Translations under genes and position numbers: made by a program
In this document: positions 7,527-14,719 of the stretch, in pieces
How positions within the stretch are numbered: position 1 is the first letter of the stretch
Layout: each line of letters opens with the position of its first letter
DNA from: Rhizobium sp. 18065
GTDB lineage: Bacteria; Pseudomonadota; Alphaproteobacteria; Rhizobiales; Rhizobiaceae
DNA: 40,758 nt
NCBI RefSeq assembly: GCF_902706095.1
Contig: NZ_CACSJP010000018.1
Coordinates: forward strand, 1-40,758
Direction: 5' to 3'
Notes under the pieces: model-generated
The model's input: the letters and a program-made list of their open reading frames with translations, nothing else
The model's database searches: none
What the model was told of the DNA's origin: nothing

Positions 7527-8228
7527 TCAGGGGTGAAACTCGACGATCTTGCCATCGACCAGCGTCACGCAGCGATCCATTCGTCGCGCGATCTCGTGAT
7601 TGTGCGTCGCGATCATCGCCGACAGGCCCGATTGGCGCACGAGCGCTTCCAGCGCAGAGAACACATAGGCGGCGGTTTCCGGATCGAGATTGCCGGTCGG
7701 TTCGTCGGCGAGAAGCACCGATGGCGCATTGGCGACCGCGCGCGCAATCGCCACACGCTGCTGCTCACCACCGGACAATTCAGCCGGACGATGTTCCGCC
7801 CGCGGACCGATGCGCATGTAGTCGAGAAGCTGCTTGCCGCGCTCCTTCGCCTCGGCCTGACTGAGGCCGGCGATCAGTTGCGGCATCATCACGTTCTCAA
7901 GGGCGGTAAACTCCGGCAGCAGATGATGAAACTGATAAACGAAACCGACGGAATTGCGCCTTATCGTCGTGCGCTGTTCGTCGCCGAGATCCTGACAGGC
8001 AATACCGCCGACGGTCACTTCGCCGGCATCTGGATGCTCGAGCAGACCGGCGATATGGAGAAGTGTCGATTTCCCCGTGCCGGAAGGCGCGACAAGTGCC
8101 ACGGTCTCGCCGGTGCGCAGGGTGAAATCGGCACCTTTCAGGATGGAAAGCACGGTTTCGCCCTGACCATAGTGGCGGTCGATGCCGGCAAGCGAAAGAA
8201 CAACGTCGTTGGCCATCGGGTTCGGCAT
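7527..8228 (-). CDS. lolD: Lipoprotein-releasing ABC transporter ATP-binding protein
   Basis: ATPase of the Lol complex, which extracts outer-membrane lipoproteins from the inner membrane and hands them to LolA. The 233 residues carry a P-loop APSGTGKST at 47-55 (the usual first glycine is alanine), the ABC signature LSGGEQQRVAIARA, Walker B VLLADEPTG with its catalytic glutamate, and the H-loop histidine in ATHNHE. ATG 8228 is two bases after the permease stop codon. A second ATG four codons in (8216) is slightly better placed relative to the AAGG motif and is a possible start. Translation is probably coupled to the permease. Confidence 0.93.
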   Translation of the reverse strand: MPNPMANDVVLSLAGIDRHYGQGETVLSILKGADFTLRTGETVALVAPSGTGKSTLLHIAGLLEHPDAGEVTVGGIACQDLGDEQRTTIRRNSVGFVYQFHHLLPEFTALENVMMPQLIAGLSQAEAKERGKQLLDYMRIGPRAEHRPAELSGGEQQRVAIARAVANAPSVLLADEPTGNLDPETAAYVFSALEALVRQSGLSAMIATHNHEIARRMDRCVTLVDGKIVEFHP

Positions 8229-8230
8229 CC

Positions 8231-9538
8231 TTATTCGTAGCGCAATGCCTGCACCGGATCGAGGCGCGAGGCCCGCCAGGCAGGGAAAATGGTCGCCATG
8301 AAGGACAGGCTGAGCGCCATCACCACCACGGAAATCGTCTCGCCGACATTCATGTCCGCCGGCAACTGGCTGAGGAAATAGAGTTCGGGATCGAACAGGA
8401 CCGTGCCCGAGACCCAGGAGAAGAAGTTTCGGATCGATTCAATGTTCAGACAGACCACGACACCGAGAAGAACACCGGCAAAGGTGCCGGTCGTGCCGAT
8501 CGCAGCCCCGGTCATGAAGAAGATCCGCATGATCGATCCGGAGGTCGCCCCCATGGTGCGCAGGATGGCGATGTCGCTCGCCTTGTCCTTGACCAGCATG
8601 ATCAGGCCGGAAATGATGTTCAGTGCCGCAACAAGAACGATCAGCGTCAGGATCATGAACATGACGTTGCGCTCGACTTGCAGCGCCGAGAAGAAGGTCT
8701 GGTTGCGCTGGCGCCAGTCAGTGATGAAGATCTGGCGGCCGGCAGCCTGCTCGATCAACGGTCTGAGGTCATCCACAGCATCCGGATCGGCAATGAACAG
8801 CTCGATCGACTGGACGATGCCTTCGACGTTGAAATAGAGCTGCGCTTCCTCGAGCGGCATATAGATGATCGAGGCATCATATTCCGACATGCCGATCTCA
8901 AAAATGCCAGACACCGGGTAGGACTTGACCCGCGGGTTGACACCCATCGGGGTCACGTCGCCTTCAGGCGAAACGAGCGTAATCGTGTCGCCGGCGCTCA
9001 GGCCCAACTGGGCCGCCATGCGCGAGCCGATCAGCACGCCCTGCCCGGCGGTGAAGCCGACCATGTCGCCAGAGCGGATATTGCTGGAAACCACGGTGAG
9101 CTTGGCGAGGTCATCAGGACGGATGCCGCGAACCAGCGCGCCGGTTCCGGCCCCTTCCCGTCCCGAGGCCAATGTCTGGCCTTCGACAAGCGGCAAAGCC
9201 ATGGTCACGCCCGCAACCGCCGAAAAGCGGCTGGCGAGATCGGCATAGTCGTTCAGCGGCTGATCGATCGGTTGCACGATCATATGGCCGTTGATGCCGA
9301 GAATGCGCGAGACCAGTTCGGTGCGGAAACCGTTCATCACTGCCATCACGATGATCAGTGTCGCCACGCCGAGCATGATGCCGACGAAGGAAAAGCCGGC
9401 GATCACCGAAATGAACGCCTCCTTGCGCCTCGCTCTCAGGTAGCGCCAGGCGACCATGCGTTCAAAGGCGGAAAAAGCCCGTGCGGCGGTGCCCTTTTGG
9501 GCTTTGCCCGTCTCGTTGCCAGCGGCTTTGCTCGCCAT
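8231..9538 (-). CDS. lolC: Lipoprotein-releasing ABC transporter permease (LolC/LolE type)
   Basis: Inner-membrane permease of 435 residues with the LolC/E layout: a cytoplasmic N-terminus, a first membrane span at about 40-65 (AFISVIAGFSFVGIMLGVATLI), a large periplasmic MacB-like domain at about 70-290, then an FtsX-type core with three spans at about 293-318, 340-365 and 397-420. The family motif AILRTMGATSGSIMRIFF precedes the third span. Only one permease gene sits with lolD here, unlike the separate LolC and LolE of enteric bacteria. The complex may therefore be a homodimer, as in LolF-type systems. ATG 9538 follows AGGGAGACACC. It lies 21 bases after proS. Confidence 0.93.
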   Translation of the reverse strand: MASKAAGNETGKAQKGTAARAFSAFERMVAWRYLRARRKEAFISVIAGFSFVGIMLGVATLIIVMAVMNGFRTELVSRILGINGHMIVQPIDQPLNDYADLASRFSAVAGVTMALPLVEGQTLASGREGAGTGALVRGIRPDDLAKLTVVSSNIRSGDMVGFTAGQGVLIGSRMAAQLGLSAGDTITLVSPEGDVTPMGVNPRVKSYPVSGIFEIGMSEYDASIIYMPLEEAQLYFNVEGIVQSIELFIADPDAVDDLRPLIEQAAGRQIFITDWRQRNQTFFSALQVERNVMFMILTLIVLVAALNIISGLIMLVKDKASDIAILRTMGATSGSIMRIFFMTGAAIGTTGTFAGVLLGVVVCLNIESIRNFFSWVSGTVLFDPELYFLSQLPADMNVGETISVVVMALSLSFMATIFPAWRASRLDPVQALRYE

Positions 9539-9559
9539 GGTGTCTCCCTGCTTTCGCCC

Positions 9560-10882
9560 TTAGGCAGTCAGCTTGTTGATCGCCGCTTCGATCGTCATCG
9601 TTTCGCGCGCACCGGTCTTGCGGTCCTTGAGCTCGATTTCGCCTGCGGCGACCGAACGAGGACCGGCAATGATCTGCACCGGCACGCCTATGAGGTCGGC
9701 GGTGGCAAACTTGGTGCCGGCGCGATCATCGGTGTCGTCGAGCAGAACGTCCTTGCCGGCCTTGAGCAGGGCGGCGTAGAGCGTCTCACAGGCGGCGTCG
9801 CAAGCCTCATCGCCTGCCTTCATGTTGATCACGGCAGCATCAAACGGCGCGACGGATGCCGGCCAGATGATTCCGTTGTCGTCATGCGAGGCTTCGATGA
9901 TGGCGGGAACAAGGCGTGACGGACCAATGCCATAGGAACCCATGTGGACAAGGTGTTCCTTACCGTCCGGACCCTGAACCTTGGCGCCCATCGGCTCGGA
10001 ATATTTCGTGCCGAAATAGAAGATGTGACCAACTTCGATGCCGCGGGCAGACAGACGATCGCTGTCGGGGATGGCGTTGAAAGCCGCCTCGTCGTGCATT
10101 TCCGAGGTTGCGGCATAGACCGAGGTCCACTTGTCGAAGATCGCCTGCAGGCCGGCGACATCGTCGAAATCGGTGTCTTCCGGCGGAATGTCGAAATCGA
10201 CGAAAGCCTTGTGCGAAAAGACTTCCGACTCGCCGGTCTCGGCCAGAATGATGAATTCATGGCTGTGATTGCCGCCGATCGGGCCGGTGTCGGCGCGCAT
10301 CGGGATGGCGCGCATGCCAAGACGGGCAAAAGTGCGCAGATAGGCGGCAAACATCTTGTTGTAGGAATGGATCGCGTCGGCCTGGGTCAGGTCGAAGGAG
10401 TAGGCGTCCTTCATCAGGAATTCGCGCGAGCGCATCGTGCCGAAACGCGGGCGGATCTCGTCGCGGAACTTCAGCTGGATATGATAGAGGTTGAGCGGCA
10501 GGCTCTTGTAGGACTTGACCGACGAGCGGAAAATGTCGGTGATCATTTCCTCGTTGGTCGGGCCATACAGCATCGGACGGTCCTGACGGTCCTTGATGCG
10601 CAGCATTTCCTTGCCGTAGTCCTCGTAGCGACCGCTTTCCTGCCAGAGCTCGGCCGACTGCAGGGTCGGCATAGACAGCTCGATGGCGCCGGCGCGGTTC
10701 TGCTCTTCCCGAATGATCTTGTTGACCTTGTCGAGCACACGCTTGCCAAGCGGTAGCCAGGAATAGATCCCCTGGCTCTGCTGGCGGATCATACCGGCAC
10801 GCAGCATCAGGCGGTGGGAGACGATTTCGGCTTCCTTCGGGTTTTCCTTCAGGATCGGCATGAAATAGCGCGACAGACGCAT
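9560..10882 (-). CDS. proS: Prolyl-tRNA synthetase, compact alphaproteobacterial type
   Basis: Class II aminoacyl-tRNA synthetase joining proline to tRNA-Pro in the cytoplasm. From ATG 10882 it has 440 residues beginning MRLSRYFMPILKENPKEAE. Class II motifs are visible: motif 2 around FRDEIRPRFGTMRSREFLMKD and motif 3 around GSYGIGPSRLVPAIIE, followed by the C-terminal anticodon-binding domain (IIWPASVAPFDAAVINM onwards). The editing insertion of the long bacterial enzyme between motifs 2 and 3 is absent, as expected for alphaproteobacteria, and the length agrees with that. A TTG at 10915 would add 11 atypical residues. It is the first gene of proS-lolCE-lolD. No clear promoter was found by eye. 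Confidence 0.95.
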   Translation of the reverse strand: MRLSRYFMPILKENPKEAEIVSHRLMLRAGMIRQQSQGIYSWLPLGKRVLDKVNKIIREEQNRAGAIELSMPTLQSAELWQESGRYEDYGKEMLRIKDRQDRPMLYGPTNEEMITDIFRSSVKSYKSLPLNLYHIQLKFRDEIRPRFGTMRSREFLMKDAYSFDLTQADAIHSYNKMFAAYLRTFARLGMRAIPMRADTGPIGGNHSHEFIILAETGESEVFSHKAFVDFDIPPEDTDFDDVAGLQAIFDKWTSVYAATSEMHDEAAFNAIPDSDRLSARGIEVGHIFYFGTKYSEPMGAKVQGPDGKEHLVHMGSYGIGPSRLVPAIIEASHDDNGIIWPASVAPFDAAVINMKAGDEACDAACETLYAALLKAGKDVLLDDTDDRAGTKFATADLIGVPVQIIAGPRSVAAGEIELKDRKTGARETMTIEAAINKLTA

Positions 10883-11143
10883 AACAATTTCCAGCTGGTT
10901 GAAGATCCCGGCCAAATGGCGGAATCAGCGATTGAAATGGGATATCCGGATGCGTTCATAGCTGTTTCGGCATCCGATGAAAACCCGCAAGCGATATCGT
11001 GCGACTTCGCCCACAAGCGGTTGCTCCAGCCATTGCTGCGCCTCGGAACATCCCGCAAATCATGGAGTTTTGTGGCGGCTGTGCGACATTTAAGGCCAAC
11101 GCGATTTTTTTCGGTGACTGTAGCATTTATGCAAATTTTAGGG
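10883..11143. other. Gene-free leader region upstream of proS
   Basis: About 260 bases without a believable coding sequence. Reading frames crossing it have no database-like protein character or ribosome binding site. It should contain the proS promoter on the - strand, but I could not choose a convincing -35/-10 pair. The AT-rich patch at about 11101-11140 is the best place to look. Confidence 0.3.
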
Positions 11144-11172
11144 GTGACAACGTCCACAGATTGGGCTAGTTT
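11144..11172 (+). promoter_or_regulatory. Possible promoter of a small RNA
   Basis: GTGACA at 11144-11149, a 17-base gap, and TAGTTT at 11167-11172 (or CTAGTT one base earlier) resemble the rhizobial housekeeping promoter. They would start transcription near 11178, upstream of the strong terminator at 11296-11326. The -10 element is imperfect. Confidence 0.4.
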
Positions 11173-11177
11173 CAGCC

Positions 11178-11326
11178 CATAAAAGAGGCAGGGAGTTCAA
11201 ATTCTTGCCATTGTCGCGGTAAAGTCTTGGGAGGATCAGATCTTAGGCGCGCTTGTCGCAGCCCCTTTATTGGTGAAGGATCACGCGATTATTAGAACAA
11301 GGTCTTCACAGACCTTGTTTTTTTTT
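11178..11326 (+). ncRNA. Candidate trans-encoded small RNA (about 150 nt)
   Basis: Between proS and the DUF1467 gene, both on the - strand, lies a + strand unit with a possible promoter at 11144-11172 and a textbook intrinsic terminator at 11296-11326 that serves no annotated + strand gene. No reading frame with a good start and ribosome binding site fills the interval, so a small RNA of about 150 bases is the simplest explanation. Rhizobial alpha-r family small RNAs are Hfq-type transcripts of this size in chromosomal intergenic regions. The position next to proS recalls the alpha-r45 family, but that is from memory and unverified. A short leader peptide gene is an alternative. Confidence 0.55.
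11296..11326 (+). terminator. Strong intrinsic terminator on the + strand
   Basis: AACAAGGTCT at 11296-11305 and AGACCTTGTT at 11310-11319 form a perfect 10-base-pair stem with a four-base TCAC loop, followed by an unbroken T run to 11326. There is no coding sequence on the + strand upstream, so it marks the 3' end of the candidate small RNA. Confidence 0.88.
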
Positions 11327-11342
11327 GCCCTGTCGAAAGGAC

Positions 11343-11372
11343 AAAAAAAGAGCGGCCAAAGCCGCCCGCTCT
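11343..11372 (-). terminator. Terminator downstream of the DUF1467 gene
   Basis: Read on the - strand, AGAGCGG (11372-11366) and CCGCTCT (11355-11349) form a seven-base-pair stem, with a further GCGGC/GCCGC pairing possible inside, followed by a run of seven T (11349-11343). It lies about 30 bases after the DUF1467 stop codon and 16 bases from the opposing small-RNA terminator, so the two transcripts converge on back-to-back terminators. Confidence 0.8.
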
Positions 11373-11401
11373 CCGATATTCCTGCGCTGAAAGCCTGACT
11401 T

Positions 11402-11674
11402 CTACTTCTGGAATTCCGGAAGAATACGCGGCAAGTCGTTGACGCTGATGCCGAAATAGGCGCTCGCCACATACCAGCCACCATAGATCAGCGCGGAAAC
11501 CACCGTCGTCGTCATCATCACCCGGAAGGCGCGAAACTTCGTCGGCGCGCTGGCGACGGTGCCAAGCACCACATCGTGATCTTCATCCTGGGTCCGAAGG
11601 CCAATCGGCAGGACGACAAACAGCGTCAGCCACCAAATGACGAAATAAACCGCCAGCGCTGAAATGATGGCCAT
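11402..11674 (-). CDS. DUF1467 family small membrane protein
   Basis: A 90-residue inner-membrane protein of the DUF1467 family, found in alphaproteobacteria. Two spans are clear: about 4-25 (ISALAVYFVIWWLTLFVVLP) and about 51-73 (VMMTTTVVSALIYGGWYVAS). Between them the loop carries the family-typical GLRTQDE and GTVASAPTKF. Function is unknown. The ATG follows GCGGAGAACAGAC. It has a plausible promoter of its own at 11757-11784 and a strong terminator behind it, so it may be expressed apart from the nuo/mce transcript although it lies on the same strand. Confidence 0.9.
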   Translation of the reverse strand: MAIISALAVYFVIWWLTLFVVLPIGLRTQDEDHDVVLGTVASAPTKFRAFRVMMTTTVVSALIYGGWYVASAYFGISVNDLPRILPEFQK

Positions 11675-11756
11675 ATGTCTGTTCTCCGCTTGCCGCGCCT
11701 GCGGCTCCTATTGCGTGGTGCTGCCAAGATCCGTCCGGTACTCGCACCGCTGGTTG

Positions 11757-11784
11757 CTATAGTCCCCAAGCGCCGGTGACACAA
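11757..11784 (-). promoter_or_regulatory. Possible promoter of the DUF1467 gene
   Basis: On the - strand, TTGTGT (11784-11779), a 16-base gap, and CTATAG (11762-11757) resemble the rhizobial housekeeping promoter. It lies just after the mce stop codon. Eye-called, moderate to low confidence. Confidence 0.4.
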
Positions 11785-11800
11785 AGGACAAAGCGACGCA

Positions 11801-12205
11801 TCAGACCTGTTCGAGTTCGATCAAGGTACCGAAGAAGTCCTTGGGGTGGAGAAAAAGAACCGGCTTCCCATGCGCGCCGGTCTTCGGTTCGCCCGAACCC
11901 AGAACGCGTGCTCCAGCTTCGGTCAACTGATCGCGCGCGGCAAGGATATCGTCCACTTCGTAGCAGATATGGTGCATGCCGCCGCCGGGATTCTTGGCGA
12001 GAAACGCGGCGATCGGGGACTCTGTACCAAGCGGCGCGAGCAATTCCACCTTCGTATTGGGCAATTCGACGAACACCACCGTCACACCATGCTCCGGCAA
12101 GGCCTGTGCCTGGGATACTTTCGCGCCCAGCGTGTCGCGATAGCCGGCCGTTGCACTGGCAAGGTCGGGAACGGCGATGGCAATGTGATTGACACGACCC
12201 AGCAT
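11801..12205 (-). CDS. mce: Methylmalonyl-CoA epimerase
   Basis: Interconverts (S)- and (R)-methylmalonyl-CoA, linking propionyl-CoA breakdown to succinyl-CoA. A 134-residue vicinal-oxygen-chelate fold protein. The first beta-alpha module opens with RVNHIAIAVPDL, whose H7 is a metal ligand. The second opens with GGGMHHICYEVDD (about residues 74-86), which supplies the next histidine, and the terminal LIELEQV supplies the glutamate ligand near 130. ATG 12205 is preceded by GAGGAG at an ideal distance; an upstream in-frame start at 12238 lacks one and adds atypical residues. It is the last gene of the nuo-birA-rnj-mce series, 59 bases after rnj. Confidence 0.92.
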   Translation of the reverse strand: MLGRVNHIAIAVPDLASATAGYRDTLGAKVSQAQALPEHGVTVVFVELPNTKVELLAPLGTESPIAAFLAKNPGGGMHHICYEVDDILAARDQLTEAGARVLGSGEPKTGAHGKPVLFLHPKDFFGTLIELEQV

Positions 12206-12264
12206 GCTGCTTCTCCTCGAAAAACGATGCGGGGACACTAATGCGGCTGTCCCCGCCCCGTCCC

Positions 12265-13932
12265 TCAGACTTTGGTCAGGAAGACAGTGACAATCGGCTT
12301 CTTGCCCCAGGCCTCGTTGGCGGCCGAGCGCACAGCGCGCCGGACCGCTTCGCGGACCATTTCGAGTTCCTTGCGGCGGGTGCGTGGAATGCTTTCGACG
12401 GCGCCGAGCACGGCGTCATAGAGCGTATCCTCCATGTCCTCGCCCTCGATGTCGAGTTCCGGAAGGCCGTAAGCCACGACATCCGGATCGCCGACGAAAT
12501 CGAAACGGCTATCGAGAAGAACGTTCACCGAGACATGACCGGCATAGGACAGCCGCTTGCGATCGGCGATGCCCATTTCTTCGAGATCGCCAACCAGCTT
12601 GCCGTCCTTGTAGACGCGGCCGACCGGCGCCTTGCCGATCACTTCGACGGCACCCGGCGCAAGACGCAGGATGTCGCCATTGCGGACCTTCGGAACAGTC
12701 TCGATACCCGCCTGAAGCGCGAGCTCGCCCTGGGCGACCAGATGTGCTGCTTCACCGTGAACCGGCACAAGAACCTTCGGTCTGGTCCATTCATACATCT
12801 TCAACAGCTCATTGCGGCGGGGGTGGCCCGACACATGCACCAGCGCCTCGCTGTCGGTGACGATATGCACGCCCTGCTCGACGAGACCATTCTTGATGTC
12901 CTGAATGGCTTTCTCGTTACCGGGAATGGCGCGGGACGAAAAGACGACCGTATCGCCGGCAGCAAGGGCGACATTGCGCATTTCATCGCGCGACAGCTTG
13001 GCCAGTGCGGCGCGGGACTCGCCCTGGCTGCCGGTCAGGATGACGACGACCTTGTCGCGCGGGATGAAACCGAATTCATCCTCGGCGATGAACGGACGCA
13101 GTCCCTCCATGATGCCGACATCGTGGGCGACGGCGGTCACACGCTTCAGCGAACTGCCAAGCAGCAGCACTTCGCGACCGGCGGCTTCTGCTGCCTGGGC
13201 GATCGAGCGGATACGACCGACATTCGACGAAAACGTGGTGATGGCGACGCGACCTTCGGCCGCCTCGATGATCTTGCGCAATCCTTCGGAGACTTCTTCC
13301 TCGGACGGCGACACGCCATCGCGCATGGCATTGGTCGAGTCACACATGACGGCGAGCACGCCTTCATCGCCGACCGCGCGGAAGCGCTGCTCGTCGGTGA
13401 TCGGACCAAGCGAAGGATTGTGGTCGATCTTCCAGTCACCGGTATGGACCAGATTGCCGAGCGGCGTGCGGATAACCAGCGACATCGGCTCAGGGATAGA
13501 GTGATTTACACCGATCGCCTCGATCGAAAAGGGCCCGACATTGATCGTGTCTCCGGCCTTGAAGGGCGTGATTGGTATCTCGGCGCGGCTGCCTTCGTAG
13601 GCGCGCTTGGCTTCGAGCATGCCTGCGGTGAAGCCCGAGGCATAGACCGGCACATTCAGACCCGGCCACAAATCGTTCAAGGCGCCATAATGGTCCTCGT
13701 GAGCATGGGTGATGATGATGGCCTTGAGGTTCTTCTTCTGCTTTTCGATGAAGCTGATATCGGGAAAAACCAGATCGACGCCGGGAAGATCGGGGCCGGC
13801 AAAGGTCACGCCGCAATCGACCATAATCCATTGGCGGTTTGCGGCCGGGCCGTAGCCGTAAAGCGCGAGGTTCATGCCGATTTCACCCACGCCGCCAAGC
13901 GGCAGGAAAACCAGTTCGTCGTTGTTAGCCAT
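12265..13932 (-). CDS. rnj: Ribonuclease J
   Basis: Metallo-beta-lactamase/beta-CASP ribonuclease with 5'-3' exonuclease and endonuclease activity, involved in RNA decay and rRNA maturation in alphaproteobacteria. It has 555 residues from ATG 13932, which is preceded by AGGAAAAAGA. The zinc-binding motif HAHEDH lies at 76-81. Further ligands lie in LVHTGDWKID and in the C-terminal SGHPRRNEL segment typical of RNase J. The C-terminal domain follows (from about 440). It starts 19 bases after the birA stop codon. Placement of an RNA-processing enzyme behind the long nuo message is a conserved rhizobial arrangement as far as I recall. Confidence 0.93.
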   Translation of the reverse strand: MANNDELVFLPLGGVGEIGMNLALYGYGPAANRQWIMVDCGVTFAGPDLPGVDLVFPDISFIEKQKKNLKAIIITHAHEDHYGALNDLWPGLNVPVYASGFTAGMLEAKRAYEGSRAEIPITPFKAGDTINVGPFSIEAIGVNHSIPEPMSLVIRTPLGNLVHTGDWKIDHNPSLGPITDEQRFRAVGDEGVLAVMCDSTNAMRDGVSPSEEEVSEGLRKIIEAAEGRVAITTFSSNVGRIRSIAQAAEAAGREVLLLGSSLKRVTAVAHDVGIMEGLRPFIAEDEFGFIPRDKVVVILTGSQGESRAALAKLSRDEMRNVALAAGDTVVFSSRAIPGNEKAIQDIKNGLVEQGVHIVTDSEALVHVSGHPRRNELLKMYEWTRPKVLVPVHGEAAHLVAQGELALQAGIETVPKVRNGDILRLAPGAVEVIGKAPVGRVYKDGKLVGDLEEMGIADRKRLSYAGHVSVNVLLDSRFDFVGDPDVVAYGLPELDIEGEDMEDTLYDAVLGAVESIPRTRRKELEMVREAVRRAVRSAANEAWGKKPIVTVFLTKV

Positions 13933-13951
13933 TCTTTTTCCTGATCCAGTT

Positions 13952-14719
13952 TTACCCGAAAAACACATCACCTGCGGCGATGGTCATGGTTCCATCTGCG
14001 CCGCGGTCGAGCAATAGCACTCCCTTATCATCGATTCCGGCAAAGATCCCGGGAATCGAGCGATCGGGCAGATTGACAGTTATTTTCTCGCCAAGCCCAC
14101 ACGCGACCGCGCGCCAGCGCTTGACGATTGCAGCGATACCCCTGCCCTGATCCCAGATCGAGATCGCATCGGCCATCTCAGCGAACAGTCGCGCAAACAC
14201 TTCTTCCGGCGAAATCGACACGCCTTCGTCGGCAAGCGAGGTCACCGGATAGAGCGCATGGTCGGGACGCGCAACAATATTGATGCCGATGCCGATCACC
14301 AATGCGGTGCGTCCATCAGAAAGCTTCTCCGCTTCCATGAGGATGCCGGATGTCTTGCGACGGCCGATCAGCACATCGTTCGGCCATTTGATTTCGACAG
14401 CAGCGCTGCCAAGAGGCATGACCGCGCGAATGGATGCATGTACGGCAGTGGCAACGGCGAGCGGCAAGGATGACAGATCTTCCATCGGCGCCGGATCGAT
14501 CAGGAGCAGGGACGCATAGAGATTGCCCCGCTCCGAGACCCAGGTGCGGCCCCGCCGACCTCGGCCTCCACTCTGGGATTTCGCCGTAACCCAGAGAAAA
14601 CCAGAATCGCCCGCGCGAGCGCGGGCGAGACATTCAACATTGGTGGACGAGACCTCGTCCAGCGATTCGTGCCGGAAGTCGTCGATCGACAACCGGCGGC
14701 CTCTGCCGACGCCTGTCAA
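13952..14719 (-). CDS. birA: Biotin--[acetyl-CoA-carboxylase] ligase
   Basis: Attaches biotin to biotin-dependent carboxylases through biotinyl-AMP. The 255 residues form a monofunctional ligase without the N-terminal DNA-binding domain of E. coli BirA. Motifs: SSTN at about 24-27, the biotinyl-AMP loop GGRGRRGR at 51-58, IKWPNDVLI around 110-118, and KTSGIL at about 122-127 with the conserved lysine. The C-terminal domain is short. The proposed start is TTG 14719, whose TTGA overlaps the nuoN stop codon by four bases, a typical translational coupling. No better ATG exists before SSTN. Biotin is needed by propionyl-CoA carboxylase, which feeds the pathway of the nearby mce product. Confidence 0.88.
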   Translation of the reverse strand: MTGVGRGRRLSIDDFRHESLDEVSSTNVECLARARAGDSGFLWVTAKSQSGGRGRRGRTWVSERGNLYASLLLIDPAPMEDLSSLPLAVATAVHASIRAVMPLGSAAVEIKWPNDVLIGRRKTSGILMEAEKLSDGRTALVIGIGINIVARPDHALYPVTSLADEGVSISPEEVFARLFAEMADAISIWDQGRGIAAIVKRWRAVACGLGEKITVNLPDRSIPGIFAGIDDKGVLLLDRGADGTMTIAAGDVFFG

